Shown in pieces: positions 14,739 through 22,590 of a stretch of DNA of 64,000 nucleotides. The DNA is from Endozoicomonas sp. NE40 (GTDB lineage Bacteria; Pseudomonadota; Gammaproteobacteria; Pseudomonadales; Endozoicomonadaceae). Both the position numbers and the translations under genes were made by a program. Within the stretch, counting starts at the first letter, position 1, and every line of letters starts with the position of its first letter. The stretch is from contig NZ_JBEWTB010000002.1 in the NCBI RefSeq assembly GCF_040549045.1, positions 1,705,501-1,769,500 of the forward strand, read 5' to 3'. Under the pieces are notes generated by a model. That model searched no databases, had not been told where the DNA came from, and saw only the letters and a program-made list of their open reading frames with translations.

Positions 14739-15554
14739 ATGGGCGATCTCAACAACACCGTAGAGCAACTGGTTGGACTGGGCAGCAGCCTGCAAACCAG
14801 AACAGTAAACGACAACAGCGCACCGTTTGTGGTGGTGCCAGAGGGCTTTAAGGCAGAGTCTCTGGAAGAGACCCTTGAGCATCCTCTGCTGATCCGTCAG
14901 AAGGTCAACCTGAAGACAGCGGCTTCCTTTATCGAATACGTTGCCCGGTTCGGTGATGAGTACAGCACCATCTTTGCTGATAAAGACACTCGCTCCTTCC
15001 GTGCCATTCTGGATTTTCACGCCCAGGGAGAAAGCCACGGCCAGCATCTTCCAAGCTGGAACCATCACACAGCAGATTATGCCTGTCCCCTGTCCCGGGA
15101 CTGGAAAGCCTGGACACGGCACGATGGCGACAAAAAGAATCAGCTGCACTTTGCAGAGTTTCTTGAAGACCGTGCTAAAGACATTGTCTCACCGTCTGGC
15201 GCAGAGCTTCTGGATATTGCCCTGAAGTTCAACGTCACCCGTAAATCAGTCTTCTCATCCGGCATTCGCCTGAGTTCCGGTGAAGTGCAGTTCCAGTTCA
15301 GTGACCAGAACGAAAAGAAAGACACTGTGGAAGTGCCGGAAGAGTTCACCATTGGTCTGGCACCTTTCCACAACGGTGAAGCCTATGAAATCAAGGCTCG
15401 CCTTCGTTACCGCATCAACGAAGGCTGCCTGACGATCTGGTACCAGCTGATTGAGCCGGAAAAAATCATTGAAGACGCCTTTGCCGGAGTCATGAAAGAA
15501 ATAGGTGAAGCCCTGGACAAGATGCAACTACTGGAAGCTGAGCTTCCAGAGTAA
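14739..15554 (+). CDS. DUF2303 family phage protein (YfdQ-like)
   Basis: A 271-residue protein with the DUF2303 pattern: VVVPEGFKAESLEETLEHPLL near the N-terminus, then VNLKTAASFIEYVARF, FRAILDFHAQGESHGQHLPSWNHHTADYACPLSRDWKAW (about residues 90 to 128) and HFAEFLEDRAKDIVSPSGAELLDIA. E. coli YfdQ is the known example. Its biochemical role is not established, though it sits in recombination or anti-restriction neighbourhoods of phages. A ribosome site AGGAAATAAG precedes the ATG. Confidence 0.85.
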   Translation: MGDLNNTVEQLVGLGSSLQTRTVNDNSAPFVVVPEGFKAESLEETLEHPLLIRQKVNLKTAASFIEYVARFGDEYSTIFADKDTRSFRAILDFHAQGESHGQHLPSWNHHTADYACPLSRDWKAWTRHDGDKKNQLHFAEFLEDRAKDIVSPSGAELLDIALKFNVTRKSVFSSGIRLSSGEVQFQFSDQNEKKDTVEVPEEFTIGLAPFHNGEAYEIKARLRYRINEGCLTIWYQLIEPEKIIEDAFAGVMKEIGEALDKMQLLEAELPE

Positions 15555-15613
15555 CAGCTGTAGTGCCTGCTACGGATGGCGGGCATTCATCCACCAGCGA
15601 CAAGGACAACATC

Positions 15614-15961
15614 ATGGACAGCAACATCATTCAGTTTCGCCCGGCCCGGGAACAGAAAATTCGTTTCGAGCAGCGTATGGAAGAAGCGACCCGCATGACC
15701 ATTGAGCTGGTACACGGCTCTGGTGTTGTGGTTAACAACGTCGTCTACACCATGGACGATGTAGTGACTTACCTGTTCACGGATCAGGAAAACCGTGAAG
15801 ACCTGGTCAAGCTGTTAACGTCACTGCTGAACATTAAAAACGGTGATGAGGAAGCCACCAGCGTCAGCCGCTTAAACCGGTTCCTGATTTCAGGCGCAAG
15901 GGAGCTGGCGTTTCAGATTGCAGGTGATGCCCTGAAAGCAACACAGGACAAAGGCGCATGA
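15614..15961 (+). CDS. Hypothetical phage protein, 115 aa
   Basis: Read from the ATG at 15614 (AAGGACAAC upstream); an earlier in-frame ATG at 15563 would add 17 unlikely residues. The protein starts MDSNIIQFRPAREQKIRFEQRMEEATR, continues with a short beta region (VHGSGVVVNNVVYTMDDVVTYLF) and ends in helices. No known family comes to mind. Its stop overlaps the next 53-codon gene (ATGA). Confidence 0.62.
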   Translation: MDSNIIQFRPAREQKIRFEQRMEEATRMTIELVHGSGVVVNNVVYTMDDVVTYLFTDQENREDLVKLLTSLLNIKNGDEEATSVSRLNRFLISGARELAFQIAGDALKATQDKGA

Positions 15962-16119
15962 GTGGCTGTTTATTGAATGACTATACATGGGGCGTTGACG
16001 GGTATGGCCGTCAGCATATCTGCCTGAACAGCGGCATGGTTGTACTGCTCTGCGTGATACCAGGTTGTTCACCACTGGACTGCATTGACCTGCTGAAAGC
16101 GCAGGAAGCTGCAGAGTGA
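15958..16119 (+). CDS. Hypothetical 53-residue cysteine-containing protein
   Basis: A short gene whose ATG overlaps the stop of the previous gene (ATGA). It begins MSGCLLNDYTWGVDGYGRQH and contains five cysteines (C4, C22, C32, C37, C41 by my count) and a hydrophobic centre MVVLLCVIPG. The C-terminus LDCIDLLKAQEAAE is helical. Overlap and direction support translation; function is unknown. Confidence 0.5.
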   Translation: MSGCLLNDYTWGVDGYGRQHICLNSGMVVLLCVIPGCSPLDCIDLLKAQEAAE

Positions 16120-16174
16120 TTAAGAGGCTGCACATTCAGACCAGCATGGAGCTGAGAATCTTGGGGGAGATTCC

Positions 16175-16456
16175 ATGGTCGACAACGTTCGTATTAAAAA
16201 GTTCTGTGAGCTCACCGGCTGGTCAGACAGCTGGGTGTACAAAAGGATTCAGAAAGGAGACTGGAAAGAGGGAAAGGAATATCACTGCATTCCCGGCAGC
16301 AACCGAATTGTTATCAGTCAAAGAGGTTATGACTTGTGGGTAGAGATGGGTCTGGCGTCCGAGCCGTCAGCCAAAGCACCATCGAAATCAGTTTCCCCTA
16401 TAAAGGACAGCGTTGTCGTGAGCGAGTCAAGCTCAAGCCCACCCCCGCTAACCTGA
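16175..16456 (+). CDS. Excisionase-like DNA-binding protein (Xis)
   Basis: A 93-residue protein whose first 60 residues form a Xis/AlpA-type winged helix: RIKKFCELTGWSDSWVYKRIQKGDWKEGKEYHCIPGSNRIVISQRGYDLWVE. The rest is a Ser/Pro-rich tail that overlaps the integrase start in another frame. Excisionases bind the attachment site and turn integrase toward excision. GGGGGAGA lies seven bases before the ATG. The 121-base overlap with int fits a lambda-like xis-int pair. Confidence 0.8.
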   Translation: MVDNVRIKKFCELTGWSDSWVYKRIQKGDWKEGKEYHCIPGSNRIVISQRGYDLWVEMGLASEPSAKAPSKSVSPIKDSVVVSESSSSPPPLT

Positions 16457-17520
16457 AACGGGCAGAACGACACAGGGCGGCTATTTTGGACGCCATTGAA
16501 AAGGGAACCTTTGATTATGCAGTGACGTTCCCTGACTCCCCAAGGGCTAAAGAGTTTGCCCGTATTCCCGGGGACGTGGTCACCATCAAGCACTATTTAA
16601 GTAACTGGCTGGTGGCCAAGAAAAATGAAATCAGTGCCAGCACTTATAACGATTACACCAAGACCATTAACAACATTTTGATTCCGGCATTTGGTCACCA
16701 GGTATTAACAGAACTCAGGCGCAAGCACATAAAAGCCTGGGCAAGAACATTAACGTGCGGCAATAAAAGGATTGCCAACCTGTTGAGCCCTCTGCGCTCA
16801 GCACTGGACGACGCTGTAGACGATGAAATCATTGATCAGAATCCATTGCAGGGCTGGTCTTACTCCAAGAAAGAAGAACCAAAGGAGGATCATGTGGACC
16901 CATTTAACCGGGAAGAACAGGACGCCATTTTGAACGCCATGAAAGGTCAGGGAAAAAACCTGATTCAGTTTGCCTTCTGGACAGGCCTGAGAACATCAGA
17001 ACTGGTGGCTTTACGCTGGGGCGATATTGACTGGGTCAAAGGCTTTGTTCGGGTACGTCGTGCGCAAACCCAGGCGGCAAAAAAAGATGAAAGCACCAAG
17101 ACCTATGCAGGCCGTCGTGATGTGAAACTTCTGGAGCCAGCACTGGAAGCCCTGGCACAACAGAAAAGCTGGACGTTTCTGGCAGGAGAACACGTATTCC
17201 TTAACCCGCGCACCAATAAGCCATGGGCAGGCGACCAGCCTATCAGAAAAACACTATGGACTCCGGCACTGAAAAAAGCAGGTGTCGCTTACCGGAACCC
17301 ATACCAGACACGGCACACCTATGCCTCGATGATGTTGTCGTCTGGAGAGCACCCCATGTGGGTAGCGAAACAGATGGGTCATGCGGACTGGACCCAGATT
17401 GCCAGAACATACGGCAAGTGGATGCCCGATGCCGATCCGGAGTGTGGTAACCGGGCGGTTGAGATATTTGGGGATGGGCAGGTTATGCCGTTGTCCACCA
17501 GCAAGGAAAACAACAGTTAA
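16336..17520 (+). CDS. Prophage tyrosine recombinase integrase
   Basis: A 394-residue site-specific integrase. The N-terminal arm-binding part (SIEISFPYKGQRCRERVKLKPTPANLKRAERHRAAILDAI) is typical of P2/lambda-type integrases. A core-binding SAM-like domain spans about residues 85 to 170. The catalytic domain has TGLRTSELVALRWGDID (first Arg), the YQTRHTYASMMLSSGEHPMWVAKQMGHADW block (Arg, His, His) and the nucleophile Tyr in ARTYGKWM. The 30-bp copy of the ssrA 3' end at 22464 identifies the probable attachment site. About 5 kb of accessory genes separate int from that site, more than usual. Confidence 0.93.
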   Translation: MGRDGSGVRAVSQSTIEISFPYKGQRCRERVKLKPTPANLKRAERHRAAILDAIEKGTFDYAVTFPDSPRAKEFARIPGDVVTIKHYLSNWLVAKKNEISASTYNDYTKTINNILIPAFGHQVLTELRRKHIKAWARTLTCGNKRIANLLSPLRSALDDAVDDEIIDQNPLQGWSYSKKEEPKEDHVDPFNREEQDAILNAMKGQGKNLIQFAFWTGLRTSELVALRWGDIDWVKGFVRVRRAQTQAAKKDESTKTYAGRRDVKLLEPALEALAQQKSWTFLAGEHVFLNPRTNKPWAGDQPIRKTLWTPALKKAGVAYRNPYQTRHTYASMMLSSGEHPMWVAKQMGHADWTQIARTYGKWMPDADPECGNRAVEIFGDGQVMPLSTSKENNS

Positions 17521-17637
17521 AAAGGAGTACTGTCTCTGTCAAAGCCGTATGACTCAGAAGGCGGTAAAGTCGTCAGGGAAATCAAAGGTTAAAAACCTAC
17601 ACTCGGAAAAATGAAAACCAACCAGGGAACTAAAAAG

Positions 17638-18036
17638 ATGAAAAAGGCACTAATCACACTATCAACAATAGCCGTTGTTTTGATTGCTGGATGCAGCCGT
17701 GACGCACAGATTGCATCAAGCAACCTTTCAAAAAAGGCTGATATGTTCGAACTGAACCGGAGGATCGTGTTCTACAACGGCATAACTGACACCTATATGC
17801 TCACCATTGAGGGGCGGTGCTCAATAAAGGCCGATACTGCCGGAAATAAATTGGATGTTACCTGCAAGACAGGTGACAACGCATTCAAAAAGCATTTCCT
17901 GGGGCTTTCCGACAACGTTACTTACTTTGCAGAACAGCTTGAATCAGTGGATGTAAGCACCTACCACTACAAAGTTAATTTTAAACCTCAGTCCATTCTG
18001 CCTGATGTTGACTTAGACACCAGCATTAACGGGTAG
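17638..18036 (+). CDS. Small prophage lipoprotein
   Basis: A 132-residue protein with a lipoprotein signal: MKKALITLSTIAVVLIAGC puts the lipobox Cys at residue 19. The ATG at 17638 is preferred over one at 17611 because it gives a normal signal peptide and follows GGGAACTAAAAAG. The mature part is beta-rich (RRIVFYNGITDTYMLTIEGRCSI) and resembles the beta-sandwich lipoproteins found beside phage integrases. Such cell-surface lipoproteins can block superinfecting phages, but that is an inference here. It is the first accessory gene after int. Confidence 0.75.
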   Translation: MKKALITLSTIAVVLIAGCSRDAQIASSNLSKKADMFELNRRIVFYNGITDTYMLTIEGRCSIKADTAGNKLDVTCKTGDNAFKKHFLGLSDNVTYFAEQLESVDVSTYHYKVNFKPQSILPDVDLDTSING

Positions 18037-18127
18037 TAAGCCACCAGCAGCCAGCCGAAGGCTGGTTGCTCTCCCTCTGTTATTACACTCGTTATCTCAA
18101 AGCAAGAGAAGAAAACAGGAGAAACAA

Positions 18128-18331
18128 ATGCTCTCAGATATGAAAATACCTCGTTGCCCAGAATGCCAAGCTGATGCAATGTTCCATCGCTGTATTAGTC
18201 ATATCCCAACAAAGGCTGCTTTCAAAAGAAATGGTTGGTATTGCGAGCAATGCAAATCTGGGCCGTATCAGCTTGGAACAATGACCGAAGCAAAAGCAGC
18301 CGAAACTGCAAAAGCTCTATTAAGCAGCTAG
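18128..18331 (+). CDS. Small zinc-ribbon protein
   Basis: A 67-residue protein with CPEC (residues 10 to 13) and CEQC (residues 39 to 42), consistent with one zinc ribbon. The tail TEAKAAETAKALL is helical. The ATG follows ACAGGAGAAACAA, a good ribosome site. It lies between the lipoprotein and the methyltransferase; its function is unknown. Confidence 0.62.
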   Translation: MLSDMKIPRCPECQADAMFHRCISHIPTKAAFKRNGWYCEQCKSGPYQLGTMTEAKAAETAKALLSS

Positions 18332-18369
18332 CAGCTGATTAGGTTCTGCTACCTAATTTCAGTACAAAA

Positions 18370-19794
18370 ATGTCAATAAGAAAAAAATCGGCTAATAAAG
18401 CCGAGGGGATTCTTTGTGCCATGGAAAAGGAAAACAACAAATACCGAATCAATCCCCAGATGGGTCTTAATTTCTCGGGAGAGCTGATTGTTGATAACTT
18501 CGCAGGTGGTGGCGGTGCCAGCACTGGTATTGAAATGGCACTGGGCTGGCCGGTTGATATTGCCATCAACCACGATCCGGAAGCCATCGCAATGCATACC
18601 ATTAACCACCCTCACACAAAACATTACTGTGAATCTGTCTGGAAGGTCGACCCGGTTAAAGCCTGCAATGGTAAACCGGTCGCACTTGCCTGGTTCTCCC
18701 CGGACTGCACCCACCACAGCAAGGCCCGGGGCGGAAAACCCAAAAGCAAACAGATTCGGGGCTTAGCCTGGGTCGCCGTTCGATGGGCAAAGCGGGTTAA
18801 GCCCAGAGTGATTATTCTGGAAAACGTTGAAGAGTTTCAGGACTGGGGGCCACTGCTGGAAAACAACCAGCCCTGCCCGATCCGCAAGGGTGACACCTTC
18901 AGGCACTTTGTCAGCCAGCTGCAATCCTATGGCTACAACGTGGAATGGAAAGAGCTGAGAGCCTGCGACTATGGCGCACCCACCATACGAAAGCGCCTGT
19001 TCCTGATTGCCCGTTGTGACGGTCAGCCCATTGTCTGGCCACCAGCAACTCACGGCCCGGGTACAGAGCAACCCTATCGAACCGCTGCAGAATGTATTGA
19101 TTGGTCAATTCCATGCCCGAGCATCTTTGAAAGAAAAAGACCACTGGCAGAGAACACTCTGCGCCGGATTGCCAAAGGCATTCAGAAGTTTGTTATTGAT
19201 AACCCGAAACCGTTCATTGTACCGATCGCTCATTACAATGGTCGTGATCTTGCCCACTCCATTGAGCAACCATTACGAACCATTACCGCCTCTCCAAAGG
19301 GTGGTGCCTTCTCTCTGGTGACAGCTTTTATCGCCAAGCATTACACAGGCGTCACCGGTTCAAGTCTGACCGAGCCACTTCATACCGTTACCAGCAAAGA
19401 CCATAACGCACTGGTGACTGCACAACTGCAAAAGAGAAACAATCACTCAGACAAGGTACACGCCTTCCTGGTGAAATATTACGGCTCGGGTGATAACGCG
19501 GTATCCGTAGCAGAACCCATCCACACCATTACCACTAAAGAACGCTTCGGGCTGGTGACGGTGAAAGGCGAACTGTACCAGATCGTCGACATCGGCATGA
19601 GAATGCTTACTCCCCGGGAGCTGTATACCGCCAACGGTTTTCCGCTGGACTACATCATTGACCATGACGCGACAGGCAGACGATTAACAAAAACCAGTCA
19701 GGTGGCCCGGTGCGGAAATGCTGTACCGCCTTATTTCTCAAAGGCTTTAACCGAGGCAAATATAGTTAAGCCAGCCACCGAAATAGCAGCTTGA
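18370..19794 (+). CDS. Phage DNA (cytosine-5)-methyltransferase
   Basis: A 474-residue C5 methyltransferase. Motif I is VDNFAGGGGASTGIEMAL, the catalytic motif IV is WFSPDCTHHSKARGG (SPDC instead of the usual PPC), motif VI is LENVEEF, motif VIII is APTIRKRLFLIAR and motif X is near VARCGNAVPPYFSKAL. The target-recognition region holds three similar blocks: LRTITASPKGGAFSLVT, LHTVTSKDHNALVT and IHTITTKERFGLVT. No restriction enzyme is adjacent, so it is probably an orphan that protects phage DNA. The ATG at 18421, with GAGGGGA upstream, is an alternative start 17 codons in. Confidence 0.92.
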   Translation: MSIRKKSANKAEGILCAMEKENNKYRINPQMGLNFSGELIVDNFAGGGGASTGIEMALGWPVDIAINHDPEAIAMHTINHPHTKHYCESVWKVDPVKACNGKPVALAWFSPDCTHHSKARGGKPKSKQIRGLAWVAVRWAKRVKPRVIILENVEEFQDWGPLLENNQPCPIRKGDTFRHFVSQLQSYGYNVEWKELRACDYGAPTIRKRLFLIARCDGQPIVWPPATHGPGTEQPYRTAAECIDWSIPCPSIFERKRPLAENTLRRIAKGIQKFVIDNPKPFIVPIAHYNGRDLAHSIEQPLRTITASPKGGAFSLVTAFIAKHYTGVTGSSLTEPLHTVTSKDHNALVTAQLQKRNNHSDKVHAFLVKYYGSGDNAVSVAEPIHTITTKERFGLVTVKGELYQIVDIGMRMLTPRELYTANGFPLDYIIDHDATGRRLTKTSQVARCGNAVPPYFSKALTEANIVKPATEIAA

Positions 19795-19830
19795 TCTACT
19801 GATCCTATTGACTATAACTATAACGAATAA

Positions 19831-20454
19831 TTACTGATTTCTTTTCGATAGCACACGCTGACGAGCCAGCTGTACAGCTTCGTTAGCAGGGGCAAGATTG
19901 ATTAAATATGACGAGCTCTTAATGTTTTCTTGATAATCAGGTGAAATTCTATACCGAGCCCCTTTACCCCGACCTGATTTAATAGCAATACCTTTTTTCA
20001 CAAGGGTATTAAGCTTGCCTGCACATGAGGGGATCAAACCGTGTTTGTCATTACTACAAAAAGACCTTCTTATGTCATCTGCGGTCAGCCACCGATCATT
20101 ACCTGATATACCATAAGACCAGGTAATCAAAGTTCTTAAAATCTGTCGATATACAGTATCGTTTGGCCAAGGGCCATGGTCAGCTGTAGCACCAAACTCA
20201 AGTAGGTGTTCGTGATGCTCCCATACCGCCCGAAATTTGTTATACGAATCCCATTTACCAATAAAAAAGCCGTCCCCCTCTCCACTGCCTGAATACTTTT
20301 TAATCTTGGTTCGCGGTAATATTTCTGTGGACTTCACGCCAATCAATTGTGAAAACTCGCCCGAAGACTTCACGAACCCACTCCCTGTTTGGCTGTGTGT
20401 CTGCACTTTTGCCAAGCCACCAAACAACGTCAATACCTGCCTTCTTGTAGTCAT
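19831..20454 (-). pseudogene. Probable C-terminal part of the disrupted CoiA-like gene
   Basis: This 207-codon frame overlaps the CoiA-like frame at 20300 to 20650 by 154 bases. Its first roughly 50 codons look like an out-of-frame shadow. The remainder looks coding: YSGSGEGDGFFIGKWDSYNKFRAVWEHHEHLLEF followed by a winged-helix-like end (WLTADDIRRSFCSNDKHGLIPSCAGKLNTLVKKGIAIKSGRGKGARYRISP). The transition falls at an A run (TTAAAAAG, around 20302) next to the CoiA-frame stop, so a one-base shift would fuse the two. It could also be a separate gene with a start inside the overlap. Confidence 0.5.
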
Positions 20455-20650
20455 TGGTTCTTTCCTCTAATTCTGCTGGGGTAATAGATGAAAACTGGAC
20501 TTCATGAGCTTCGAGCCAACCATTAGGAAACTCGAACACTACATCTGCAATTCTTTTCACTTCATGGATCGGGTATTCAATGATTGGGGTTGTATTCAGG
20601 TAAGTTCCATACTCCTTACGAAGCTCCTGGGCAAGCAAGTCTTTAAAGTA
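20300..20650 (-). pseudogene. CoiA-like gene, middle fragment downstream of the insertion
   Basis: After virtual removal of the insertion sequence and one target copy, the minus strand reads EHLYFK then DLLAQELRKEYGTYLNTTPIIEYPIHEVKRIADVVFEF and onward, continuous with the N-terminal fragment at 22063 to 22293. The visible core IADVVFEF...WLEAHEVQFSSITPAELEERTNDYKKAGIDVVWWLG is that of CoiA-type nuclease-like proteins (PD-(D/E)XK-like, linked to competence and phage defence). As the sequence stands, translation could start only inside the insertion sequence (ATG at 20707). It ends at a TAA at 20300 next to a run of A. Confidence 0.75.
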
Positions 20651-20669
20651 GGGTGCAATTAAAAGTGTT

Positions 20670-21713
20670 CTATCCAGTGGCTTTCCAGTACTTATTCCAG
20701 TCACCATTAGCCCTTAAAGTTCTAAGGTTCAACATATCGTGAGCATGCTCTGGTTTCCACCATGCTCCGGGAAGTTTCAACCGGGTTTGAACAACAGAAC
20801 GATTGGAGCTCTCTATTTCACCTGAACCGATAGGCAAATTGGCAGCTTCTGCCGCCTGATAATCAAATTGTCCGGGACGATTCCTGATATAGCGATGACA
20901 CTCTTCCGATTTGTTGGCTTCCTTTCCAACCTTACCGTTACGATAAGGCTCAAGCTCTGCCAGAACTCTCTCTGACTCACCTGCTTTCATTCTTGTTTTT
21001 TGTTCATCAGTCCATTTTTTACGGGCTTTTTCATCTTTTCCAATGCACTCTTTAGCAGCATCTGCGATGTACTCACAAAGGTGATAGTAATCCACCAGAA
21101 AACTTCCCTGAGATGCGAATACGCGGTCTGCCTGGCTGGCAATCCACTTAGCCCCATCACTTACACAATGAATAGATGACTGCCGATTCAAACCTTGCTC
21201 AATAGCGCAACTCAACCACTGATCGCCTGCTTCACCGGGCTCTCCCATAACTACACGATGTCGCTTATCGCAACTTCCTTGTTCATAAACCAAGCAAAGC
21301 TTGGCCTCTTGCCAGTCAACTTTTCTGGCCTTGCGCTTGTCGCCTTCAGCTTCTTCATCAAAAAGAACCACTGGAATCATGCTGCCGTCCATTTCACCAA
21401 TCAGCTGCTTGCCTTCTCCTACACATTCCTGACAATTTTTCAGGGAAGCTTTAGATTGCTCACTCATGCAGCGGGCGTGACCCAGGGTAATGGCTCGTAC
21501 TGATGACTCAGGTACGATAACGCCATAATGCTCTTCCATTTTCTGTGAAGCTGTTGCAAAAGAACTGTCTGATGCAAAATCCACCAATCGCCGTTGTAAC
21601 GGTAAAGAGTAGTCACGACAGTGGATATGGGCATTCTCGGAAAAAGGGCGTATACGATGCCCTGCAACGGTCAAGCATCGCTCACAGAGACGAACTTTGC
21701 CGTAAGTGGTCAT
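20670..21713 (-). CDS. Transposase, ISKra4-like
   Basis: A 347-residue transposase that fills most of the insertion sequence. Candidate DDE-type residues lie in KQLIGEMDGSMIPVV (first Asp), HCVSDGAKWIASQ (second Asp) and LPIGSGEIESSNRSVVQTRLKLPGAWWKPEHAHDMLNLRTLRANGDWNKYW (Glu), the latter block being the ISKra4 family signature. CERCLTVAGHRIRPF at the N-terminus is a remnant zinc-type motif. The start overlaps the stop of the upstream small gene (ATGA). Its stop lies at the first base inside the left inverted repeat. It appears intact, so the element may be active. Confidence 0.85.
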   Translation of the reverse strand: MTTYGKVRLCERCLTVAGHRIRPFSENAHIHCRDYSLPLQRRLVDFASDSSFATASQKMEEHYGVIVPESSVRAITLGHARCMSEQSKASLKNCQECVGEGKQLIGEMDGSMIPVVLFDEEAEGDKRKARKVDWQEAKLCLVYEQGSCDKRHRVVMGEPGEAGDQWLSCAIEQGLNRQSSIHCVSDGAKWIASQADRVFASQGSFLVDYYHLCEYIADAAKECIGKDEKARKKWTDEQKTRMKAGESERVLAELEPYRNGKVGKEANKSEECHRYIRNRPGQFDYQAAEAANLPIGSGEIESSNRSVVQTRLKLPGAWWKPEHAHDMLNLRTLRANGDWNKYWKATG

Positions 21714-21976
21714 CCAGTGGAGGTCTTTTTTTTAGTATTTGATTCAGAGTGAAGATCGTGGGCCTCTTCAAACTTTTGCTTCTCTTTATGGGCTCCCCAG
21801 TCCGTCAGAAGCTCATTCCCCAGTTCTTTAAGGTTTTCAATGACAGCTTCCTCTGCTTCATCAGCCCGGTCAAGATGACCGGACTTGGCTTCTACCAGAC
21901 TGATCAATTCAGATACTCTTTTTTCAAGCTCTGGATGGGCAGCAAGTTTTTCCGCAAGGGTTTTGGAAGTAGACAT
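21710..21976 (-). CDS. Accessory first gene of the ISKra4-like element
   Basis: An 88-residue acidic, largely helical protein (LAEKLAAHPELEKRVSELISLVEAK and ADEAEEAVIENLKELGNELLTDWGAHKEK). ISKra4-type elements often carry the N-terminal transposase part in a separate upstream frame, which this resembles. The stop overlaps the transposase start (ATGA), so coupling or frameshifting is likely. I chose the ATG at 21976 (MSTSKTLAEK); one three codons upstream at 21985 is also possible. Confidence 0.75.
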   Translation of the reverse strand: MSTSKTLAEKLAAHPELEKRVSELISLVEAKSGHLDRADEAEEAVIENLKELGNELLTDWGAHKEKQKFEEAHDLHSESNTKKKTSTG

Positions 21977-22062
21977 GGAACGCATCGGGTGAAAAATGAA
22001 CTCTTAGCATTATGGCCAAGTTCTGGGAAATTGCTGACCGGGGAACACTTTTAATTGCACCC

Positions 22063-22293
22063 TTTAAAGTACAGATGTTCAGGGCTTTCAGGGTGGCGGT
22101 CTTAGTCACTACTACAGTCTGTATAGTGTGCAAAGTGAGCTCTGACAGAAGTACCAACCCCTCCCCTAATAAAAAATGGCTGATGACAAAAAGGACACTC
22201 CAGATCCTCTTTTTTCAGCTCTTGTTTAGGATCTTTGAAGCGAAAAACGTTTACCCGCTCTTTAGTCCTTATGTTCCGTGCGATCAGTGGCAT
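22063..22293 (-). pseudogene. CoiA-like gene, N-terminal fragment
   Basis: Begins MPLIARNIRTKERVNVFRFKDP and contains LECPFCHQPFFIRGG and RAHFAHYTDC, the Cys-X2-Cys plus FAH pattern at the start of CoiA proteins. An in-frame TAA at 22102 to 22104 interrupts the gene before ESPEHLYFK, which then continues in frame up to the insertion-site duplication. The gene therefore carries a nonsense codon in addition to the insertion. It lies at the extreme right end of the prophage, about 170 bases from the attachment repeat, typical of cargo. Confidence 0.78.
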
Positions 22294-22463
22294 AACAGCA
22301 TCCCCCCTTTACTGCATACTCAGGAGAACATACCAGAGGAAAAAGACCAATACCTGCAGTGGCAAATCCCCGAAAACCATGATCTGTGCAAAATAAAAGC
22401 ACCTGTCAGAATGACAGCATTCTGACAGCCTGCTCAGATAAGTAGCTGATTTTTATGCAATGT

Positions 22464-22493
22464 ACGCGGGTTCAAATCCCGCCGCCTCCACCA
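22464..22493 (+). other. Prophage right attachment site, copy of the ssrA 3' end
   Basis: Thirty bases, starting ACGCGGGTTC and ending GCCTCCACCA, are identical to 37447 to 37476, the T arm, acceptor and CCA of the tmRNA gene. Integrases of this type often use the ssrA 3' end. Prophage-like genes lie to the left and chromosomal genes to the right, so this is read as attR. The bases before it do not continue the tmRNA. Confidence 0.82.
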
Positions 22494-22510
22494 ACTCTTA
22501 ATATAGAAAT

Positions 22511-22547
22511 AGCCTCGTAGATCTTTGATTTACGAGGCTTTTTTATT
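22511..22547 (+). terminator. Terminator next to the attachment site, tmRNA-like
   Basis: AGCCTCGTAGATC pairs with GATTTACGAGGCT and is followed by T residues. It has the same distance from the 30-bp repeat (17 bases, against 18) and nearly the same sequence as the tmRNA terminator at 37495, with paired changes in the stem. It is thus the original terminator of an ssrA-type locus. Confidence 0.85.
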
Positions 22548-22590
22548 GGTATAACCTAACGCTCAGGTGCAAAAGAACGACCTGACTTCT

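Larger units (their letters stand above)
20642..22071 (-). mobile_element. ISKra4-like insertion sequence with 9-bp target duplication
   Basis: Terminal inverted repeats of 20 bases, GGGTGCAATTAAAAGTGTTC at 20651 to 20670 and its exact complement at 22043 to 22062, bound a 1,412-bp element. Both sides carry the 9-bp duplication TTTAAAGTA (20642 to 20650 and 22063 to 22071). Inside are two leftward genes overlapping by ATGA. The element interrupts a CoiA-like gene, and removing it with one duplication restores the reading frame across the junction. Perfect repeats and duplication suggest a fairly recent insertion. Confidence 0.93.

Noticed and set aside
22012..22425. 137-codon plus-strand frame across the right end of the insertion sequence
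   Set aside because: It crosses the insertion border and lies antisense to the CoiA-like fragment.
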